Positions 59,216 through 64,000 of a stretch of DNA of 64,000 nucleotides are shown piece by piece. Each line of letters starts with the position of its first letter. The first letter of the stretch is position 1. A program made the translations under genes and the position numbers. This DNA comes from Actinophytocola sp050699935 (GTDB lineage: Bacteria > Actinomycetota > Actinomycetes > Mycobacteriales > Pseudonocardiaceae): NCBI RefSeq assembly GCF_050699935.1, contig NZ_JBOHGB010000019.1:1-64000 (forward strand), in the 5' to 3' direction. The notes under the pieces were generated by a model. It was not told the DNA's origin. It saw only the letters and a list, made by a program, of their open reading frames with translations, and searched no databases.

Positions 59216-59266
59216 GCCGCCATTCTCGACACCGCTCGCTTGCCCGTGGGGTGAACCCGCACGGGC

Positions 59267-59722
59267 TCACAGGGCGAGCGTCATGAAGGCGCTGTGCGGG
59301 TCGGGCCGGTAGCCGGCGAACGGCTCGCAGTAGGTGAAGCCGAACTTCTCGTACAGGGCCCGGGCGGGGCGGAAGAACTCGGCCGAGCCGGTCTCCAGGC
59401 TCAGCCGCGTGAAGCCCATCCGGCGGGCCTCCTCGATGATGTGCCGCAGCACCAGGGAGGCGATGCCGCCGCGCTTGCGGGCCGGTGCGGTGCGCATCGA
59501 CTTCACTTCGGCGTGGGCGTCGTCCAGCCGCTGGATCGCGCCGCAGCCGACGACCGTGGCACCGTCCAGCACGGACCAGAACGTGACCTCCGGCCGGCGC
59601 AGCCCGTCGAGGTCCAGGGCGTGCTTGCTCTCCAGCGGCGTGATCGAGCGCATCTCCCGGACGTGCTCGTCGAGGAACGTCGCGATCTCGGGTCCGGACA
59701 GGTCGTCGACAACGATCCGCAC
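59267..59722 (-). CDS. GNAT family N-acetyltransferase
   Basis: The 151-residue protein has the acetyl-CoA fold: VVGCGAIQRLDDAHAEVKSMRTAPARKRGGIASLVLRHIIEEARRMG (the P-loop-like R/KxxGxA is RKRGGIA), SLETGSAEFFRPARALYEKFGFTYCEPFAGY. It is PaiA/YjaB-like; substrate unknown. GTG 59722 was chosen. Confidence 0.87.
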   Translation of the reverse strand: MRIVVDDLSGPEIATFLDEHVREMRSITPLESKHALDLDGLRRPEVTFWSVLDGATVVGCGAIQRLDDAHAEVKSMRTAPARKRGGIASLVLRHIIEEARRMGFTRLSLETGSAEFFRPARALYEKFGFTYCEPFAGYRPDPHSAFMTLAL

Positions 59723-60029
59723 GGCGGTTCGGCTCCTTCGTGGTGGTGCTGCGCCGATGGTGCCAGACGCCCCAGTCCGAGGTTGTCCGAGCTTGTCCGA
59801 CCACCTTCCGTTCCCGCTCCCGGGCGGCCAGCGTGAGGCCCGTCCACGTCGGTATTCCGAGGGAAGGGAGCGAACCAGGAGGCGAGTCCTGCGCCGTGCG
59901 AGCGAGCGGCTGGCCGGCCTGGTGCCACCGAAGGTCGACGCCGGTGCGTGCGTGCCGGAGCACCGGTCGGTGCTGCAACAGGCGCCTCCCGCACCCCCGC
60001 CGTCGTTCCCAGACCATCCGGAGGCTTGC

Positions 60030-61205
60030 GTGCTCGACCTGTTCGCCCGCGCGCTGCTCGCGGCCGCGGTCGTGGCGGCGGAGGCGATCACCGCGGTGCT
60101 GCTCGTGGCTCCGCCGGCTCGGTTCGCCGGGTACATCCTCGCCGCGCTGCTGCTGGCCGCGTTCGGCGCCGGCATCGCGCTGGCGGTGCACGGCAGGCGA
60201 GAACTACCCACGTGGACCAACCGTGAGTCCAGTGTGGACTGTGGGCCCGGACGACCGACCGGTGTCCGCCCATCCGCTGCGCGGAAGCAGGAGATGGCCG
60301 ACGATGGTCGCATGATGGCGAGCAACGTGCCGGGCCGGCGTGTGGTGGTCGGGGTGGACGGGTCGGACAGCGCCCTGCGCGCAGTGCGGTGGGCCGCCGA
60401 GGACGCCGGGCGGCGCGGTGTCCCGCTCCGGCTCGTGCACACCTTCGTGCCGCTCACCTCCTACGCGCCGCGCGCGGTCGACCCGCGAACCCTGCACACC
60501 GCGATGCGCGACCGCGGCCGGGAGTGGCTCGACCAGGCGAGCGCGGTGGCCGCGCAGGCCGGCCCCGGACTGTCCGTCGACGCCGTGCTGGTGGAGGCGT
60601 CGCCGGTGACCACGCTGGTGCGGGAGTCCCGCGACGCCGCGCTCGTCGTTCTCGGCAGCCGCGGGCTCGGCGGGTTCACCGGCCTGCTGGTCGGCTCGAC
60701 GGCGGTGGGGCTCGCCGGTCGCGCGCGGTGCCCGGTCGTGGTCGTCCGCGGCGCGTACGAGGAGACCGCGGGCCCGGTCGTCGTGGGTGTCGACGGCACG
60801 CCCACCGGCGAGGCCGCCATCGCGTTCGCCTTCGCGGAGGCGGCCGCGCGCGGCGCCGAGCTGGTGGCCGTGCACGCGTGGACCGACCTCCTGGTCGAGA
60901 CCGCGGTCGCCACCAGTGCGGGCCTGCTGGACCTGGCACCCGTCGAGCAGCAGGCCGAGGAGCTGCTCGCGGAGCGGCTCGCCGGCTGGGGGCAGGAGTA
61001 CCCGGACGTCCGCGTCACGCGCGAGGTGGTGCACGACCGCCCGGCCCGCGCCCTGCTGCGCCACGCCGAGCACGCCCGGCTGCTGGTCGTCGGCAGCCGT
61101 GGCCGGGGCGGGTTCCGCGCCCTCGTGCTGGGCTCGACCAGCCAGCACCTGCTGTATCACGCGCCCTGCCCGGTCGTGGTCGTGCGGACGACTCCGGAGA
61201 GCTGA
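60030..61205 (+). CDS. Universal stress protein, tandem domains, possibly membrane-anchored
   Basis: Two UspA domains are present: VVVGVDGSDSALRAVRWAAEDAGRR to LGSRGLGGFTGLLVGSTAVGLAGRARCPVVVVR, and PVVVGVDGTPTGEAAIAFAFAEAAAR to VGSRGRGGFRALVLGSTSQHLLYHAPCPVVVVR. Both carry the ATP-binding GxxGxxG...GS pattern. A soluble protein could start at ATG 60294. The same frame, however, is open from GTG 60030, which has GGAGG six bases upstream, and adds two strong hydrophobic helices (ALLAAAVVAAEAITAVLLV; YILAALLLAAFGAGIALAV). The region 59723-60029 holds no clear gene. Confidence 0.8.
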   Translation: MLDLFARALLAAAVVAAEAITAVLLVAPPARFAGYILAALLLAAFGAGIALAVHGRRELPTWTNRESSVDCGPGRPTGVRPSAARKQEMADDGRMMASNVPGRRVVVGVDGSDSALRAVRWAAEDAGRRGVPLRLVHTFVPLTSYAPRAVDPRTLHTAMRDRGREWLDQASAVAAQAGPGLSVDAVLVEASPVTTLVRESRDAALVVLGSRGLGGFTGLLVGSTAVGLAGRARCPVVVVRGAYEETAGPVVVGVDGTPTGEAAIAFAFAEAAARGAELVAVHAWTDLLVETAVATSAGLLDLAPVEQQAEELLAERLAGWGQEYPDVRVTREVVHDRPARALLRHAEHARLLVVGSRGRGGFRALVLGSTSQHLLYHAPCPVVVVRTTPES

Positions 61206-61209
61206 GCCG

Positions 61210-62022
61210 TCATCCGGGCAGGTCGAGCTCGGTGTGCCGGGTGGTGATGGTGCGGGCCAGCTCGGCGAGCTTGACGTTCAGCTCCTGCGAGGTGCGGCGG
61301 AGCAGGTCGAACGCCTCTTCGGCGGTGATTCCGCGGCGGTGCATGAGGATGCCCTTGGCCTGGCCGATGACGTCGCGGCTGTCGATGGCCCGGCGCAGCT
61401 GGGCCTCGCGCAGCTCGGCGAGGCGCACGGCCTCGGTGGAGGAGACGGCGAGCGACGCGTGGGTGGCGAGCAGGAGCACGCGGTCGTGGTCCGCCGCGCC
61501 ACCCAGCGCGCCGGGCTCGCGGGCGAAGACGTTGAGCGCGCCGGACAGCCGGGGCGGCATGACGTCCGGCAGCAAAGCCGTGGACAGCACCGAATGGAAG
61601 CCGAACGCTGCGGCCGCGGGGCCGAACCGTGGCCAGGCCGCGTCGTTGGCCAGGTCGCCGCTGTGGCGGTAGGCGGGGCCGGGGGAGCGGGCGGTGTCAA
61701 GGCACGGCCCCTCGTCGTAGCGGTCCTGGAGCTCGTCCAGCTCGGTGCCGAGCGGGTCGGTCGCGACGGGGGTGTGCAGGTGTCCGTCGCTCGACCGCAG
61801 CGTCACGCTCACCAGGTCCGCGGCGGGCACCACCTCGACGGCTGCCCGGGCCACGTGTGCCAGCACGCCCGCGACGGTGTCGGCGGCCAGCAACTGCCGG
61901 CCGAGCTGGACGAACTGCCGGGCCAGCGGACTGTACACCGGGTCGCCGGGCGGGCGGGCCTCGTCCTGGTGCGCGACGAACCGCTCCTTGTCCCGGCGCC
62001 ATTCCACATCCTGTTCGGTCAT
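61210..62022 (-). CDS. GAF-ANTAR antitermination regulator
   Basis: The 270-residue protein has a GAF domain (residues about 25-190: LARQFVQLGRQLLAADTVAGVLAHVARAAVEVVPAADLVSVTL) followed by a C-terminal ANTAR RNA-binding helical bundle (LREAQLRRAIDSRDVIGQAKGILMHRRGITAEEAFDLLRRTSQELN). Such proteins bind paired RNA hairpins to prevent termination on sensing a ligand. Five long hairpins of one family occur in this window, but nothing links them directly. It converges with the stress protein gene. Confidence 0.9.
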   Translation of the reverse strand: MTEQDVEWRRDKERFVAHQDEARPPGDPVYSPLARQFVQLGRQLLAADTVAGVLAHVARAAVEVVPAADLVSVTLRSSDGHLHTPVATDPLGTELDELQDRYDEGPCLDTARSPGPAYRHSGDLANDAAWPRFGPAAAAFGFHSVLSTALLPDVMPPRLSGALNVFAREPGALGGAADHDRVLLLATHASLAVSSTEAVRLAELREAQLRRAIDSRDVIGQAKGILMHRRGITAEEAFDLLRRTSQELNVKLAELARTITTRHTELDLPG

Positions 62023-62086
62023 CTCGGCACACCTCCCCAGCAGGAGTACACCGGCGACCGTCCGGGGAAACGGGCCGCTCGAACTC

Positions 62087-63460
62087 TTAGTCGTCCAGCA
62101 CGCTCGGGGACAGCTTCGCGGTGACCAGCCGGTAGAGCTGGCGGGGCCGGCCGGCGCCCGCGGCCCGGGCCGGCGGGACCGGCCACGCCAGACCCTCCTC
62201 GACCAGGGTGCGCAGGGTGCGCCGAGCGGTCCGGGCGCTGACGTCCAGCAGCTCGGCCACCCGCTCCGCGTCGACGACCAGCGCCTGGCCGGACCGGTCG
62301 TCCAGCGAGCTGACCAGCCGGCCGAGCAGGTCGGTGCCACGGCTCGGCTCCGCGTCGGCCGGCGTCTCGTCGGCGTGCTCGTCGGCGCGTTCGTGCAGCC
62401 GGCTGGGCAGGGACAGGACGCTGCCGTCCGGGCCGACCATCGCGGCCATACCCACGTCCAGGGCGTTCGGCTCGGTGCGGGCGCGTTCGAGCGCCGCCCG
62501 CGCGTTCGCCTCCGCGTCCCGGGCGGTGGCGCCGACCCCGAGCCCGACGTAGACGGCTACGCCGAGCTCCTGGCCGACGTGGTCGAGGAACGGGGCGACC
62601 CGGAAGCCCGACGTCACCTGCGCCACCGAGCCGACCGTGGCGATGATCAGGTAACTGTCGTCCCCCCGCGGCAGCACCGTGGCGCCCATCGTGCGGGCGA
62701 CCTGCAGCAGCTCGCGGTGCAGCGCGAGGTTGAGCTCCTGCTGCCCGTAGCTGCTGGGGTCGGAGTGGCCGGACCGGGCCGCCGGGGCCAGCTCGACGAC
62801 GCCGATCGCGATCTGCGACTCCTTCAGCCGGCTCCCGCTGCCCAGCAGCATCGCGGTGTTGAGCGCGATCCGCAGGGTGGCCGCCGTGGGCACCATGCGC
62901 AGCGCGGGCACCCCGGCGTCGAGCAGCCGCCGCTCCACGGTGGGCATGGTGGTCAGCGCCGCGGAGGTCGCACCCTGCCGGTAGAGCCGCTCGTGGAAGG
63001 CGTAGAACTCGCGGGCCGACCGCGGGTGCTGGTACTCGTGCACGTGCACCCCGGCCAGGTCGACGCCGATCTCGGCGTAGGCCTCCTCGAGGTCGTGCGC
63101 CGAGATCGAGTCGACGCTGACCCGGGCCGGGTCGCAGCGGTTCCCGAGGGTTCCGCGCAGCAGCGTCGAGTACAGCGCGGCCCCGCTGACCGGCACGTAG
63201 GTCGCCGGCACCGGCAGCTCGCCGCGCTGGCGGGCGAGGTCGTAGGCCAGCGGCCCGGCGAACAGCGCCACGTCGATCTTCGTCTCGATGTCGGCGAGCC
63301 GGTCGTAGCCCTCCTGCTCGGCGGTGTAGGCCGCGCCGACCAGCCGGAGCGGCTCGTCCAGCCGCCCGGCGACCGCGATGATCCGGTCCACCAGTTCGCG
63401 AGCCCCGATCACGCCGATCGCGATCTCCGACCGGCGGCCCGCCATGCGCCCGCGTGCCAT
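62087..63460 (-). CDS. Large regulator with a C-terminal winged helix
   Basis: The 457-residue soluble protein has an N-terminal region SEIAIGVIGARELVDRIIAVAG and KIDVALFAGPLAYDLARQRGELPVPATYVPVSGAALYSTLLRG. A central cyclase/GGDEF-like segment follows (DDSYLIIATVGSVAQV, GVAVYVGLGVGATARDAEANARAALERA), and a C-terminal HTH (LVVDAERVAELLDVSARTARRTLRTLVEEGLAWPV). It resembles actinomycete regulators found next to metabolic enzymes. ATG 63460 has a GAGGGGGT ribosome-binding site; an in-frame ATG 63496 overlaps the amidohydrolase gene by 17 nt. Confidence 0.75.
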   Translation of the reverse strand: MARGRMAGRRSEIAIGVIGARELVDRIIAVAGRLDEPLRLVGAAYTAEQEGYDRLADIETKIDVALFAGPLAYDLARQRGELPVPATYVPVSGAALYSTLLRGTLGNRCDPARVSVDSISAHDLEEAYAEIGVDLAGVHVHEYQHPRSAREFYAFHERLYRQGATSAALTTMPTVERRLLDAGVPALRMVPTAATLRIALNTAMLLGSGSRLKESQIAIGVVELAPAARSGHSDPSSYGQQELNLALHRELLQVARTMGATVLPRGDDSYLIIATVGSVAQVTSGFRVAPFLDHVGQELGVAVYVGLGVGATARDAEANARAALERARTEPNALDVGMAAMVGPDGSVLSLPSRLHERADEHADETPADAEPSRGTDLLGRLVSSLDDRSGQALVVDAERVAELLDVSARTARRTLRTLVEEGLAWPVPPARAAGAGRPRQLYRLVTAKLSPSVLDD

Positions 63461-63479
63461 CCGACCCCCTCGTTCGAGT

Positions 63480-64000
63480 TCAGTGCGATTGTTCATCAGA
63501 AATACCGAACAGCGTCGCCGCCGTGCCGCCGAGGATCGCCGCGCGCTCGGCGTCGCCGATCCGGGCGAAGACCGTCCGGCCGAGCGAGTGGCGCAGGTCG
63601 ATGAACGGGAAGTCGGATCCGAACACCACCTGGCCGGGCGGCAGCACGTCGACCATCCGCTCGAGGTGGTGCCCGGTGACGAAGCTGCCGCAGGTCTCCA
63701 GAACGACGTTCGGGAGTCGCGCGGCGATCTCCATCGAGACGTCGATGCCCGGCTCCGGACCGCCCGCGTGCCCGGCGAGGACGACGACGTCCGGATACCG
63801 CTCCGCCACCCGCGCCACCTGCCCGGGGTCGTCGAACGGCGAGCCGTACCAGGTGTGGCACAGCACCGGCGTCCCGGTCCGCTCGGCGTGCGCCCACACC
63901 GGCTCGTAGCGCGAACCGGTCAGCGGGTAGCCGTGCAGGTCGGCGTGCAGCTTGATGCCCACGAACCGCGGGTCGCCCGCCCACGCGGCGAGCTCGGCCT
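63480..64000 (-). CDS. Amidohydrolase_2 family metal-dependent hydrolase, 5' end outside window
   Basis: The last ~173 residues of a TIM-barrel amidohydrolase are visible: GIKLHADLHGYPL, PVLCHTWYGSPFDDPGQVARVAERYPDVVVLAGHAGG, NVVLETCGSF, and the catalytic-Asp motif VVFGSDFPFIDLRHSLGR. It ends TAATLFGISD, as usual for 2-hydroxy-/decarboxylase-type members. The frame is open to the window edge. It lies upstream of and close to the large regulator, probably in one operon. Confidence 0.87.
   Translation of the reverse strand, partial: AELAAWAGDPRFVGIKLHADLHGYPLTGSRYEPVWAHAERTGTPVLCHTWYGSPFDDPGQVARVAERYPDVVVLAGHAGGPEPGIDVSMEIAARLPNVVLETCGSFVTGHHLERMVDVLPPGQVVFGSDFPFIDLRHSLGRTVFARIGDAERAAILGGTAATLFGISDEQSH

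Noticed and set aside
1..64000. tRNA, rRNA, replication origin or prophage attachment sites
   Set aside because: I looked for cloverleaf arms, integrase genes and duplicated tRNA ends and saw none.

Overview
The window is very GC-rich actinomycete chromosome. It has dense, ATGA-coupled operons, many GTG starts, an Lsr2 and a WhiB protein, an F420/deazaflavin-type oxidoreductase, and an FADH2-dependent halogenase very like those of glycopeptide producers. This points to the Pseudonocardiaceae, perhaps an Amycolatopsis-like organism; that placement is inferred from gene content only. No rRNA, tRNA, CRISPR array, transposase or integrase was found.

Layout. 1-6.5 kb: the C-terminal end of a LanM-type lanthipeptide synthetase, a YjbR protein overlapping a broken agmatinase remnant, an LtrA membrane protein, a lipoprotein, an ABC-2 permease, and a scar where a truncated permease and a truncated LuxR regulator meet head to head; then a pentapeptide-repeat membrane protein. 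6.6-13.7 kb: a six-gene operon related to hydrogenase-4 / formate hydrogenlyase membrane arms whose large subunit has lost the nickel ligands. 13.7-31 kb: metabolic and regulatory genes (acyl-CoA ligase, signal peptidase, globin, BBE-type flavoenzyme, core-MetE, secreted phospholipase A2, a Ser/Thr kinase ending in a CBM2-like domain, methyltransferase, patatin, Lsr2, WhiB, a DUF1800/DUF1501 pair). 31-41.6 kb: two OmpR-type two-component systems, IlvD, SDR plus cupin, and two small HATPase-like proteins. 42-47.7 kb: an orphan halogenase, a CBS protein, an ArsB/NhaD-type transporter behind a structured leader, CopC-like and MsrA. 47.7-58.4 kb: a molybdenum/tungsten island (MobA-MoaD fusion, aldehyde ferredoxin oxidoreductase homologue, formate dehydrogenase alpha subunit, fused NuoE-NuoF, MoeA, MoeA-periplasmic-binding-protein fusion). 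58.4-64 kb: a frameshifted ArsR-GNAT gene, GNAT, universal stress protein, GAF-ANTAR regulator, a large winged-helix regulator and a partial amidohydrolase.

How it may fit together. The island at 47.7-58.4 kb encodes what looks like a soluble NAD-linked, Mo- or W-dependent formate dehydrogenase together with its own cofactor genes. The nickel-less membrane complex lies about 35 kb away. A roughly 120-130 bp sequence occurs once inside each locus and nowhere else that I could see: between the hyfC- and hyfE-like genes, and between the formate dehydrogenase alpha gene and nuoEF. This shared element is the strongest internal hint that the two loci evolved or are expressed together. Separately, five copies of a long near-perfect hairpin sit at gene 3' ends, three of them between convergent genes.
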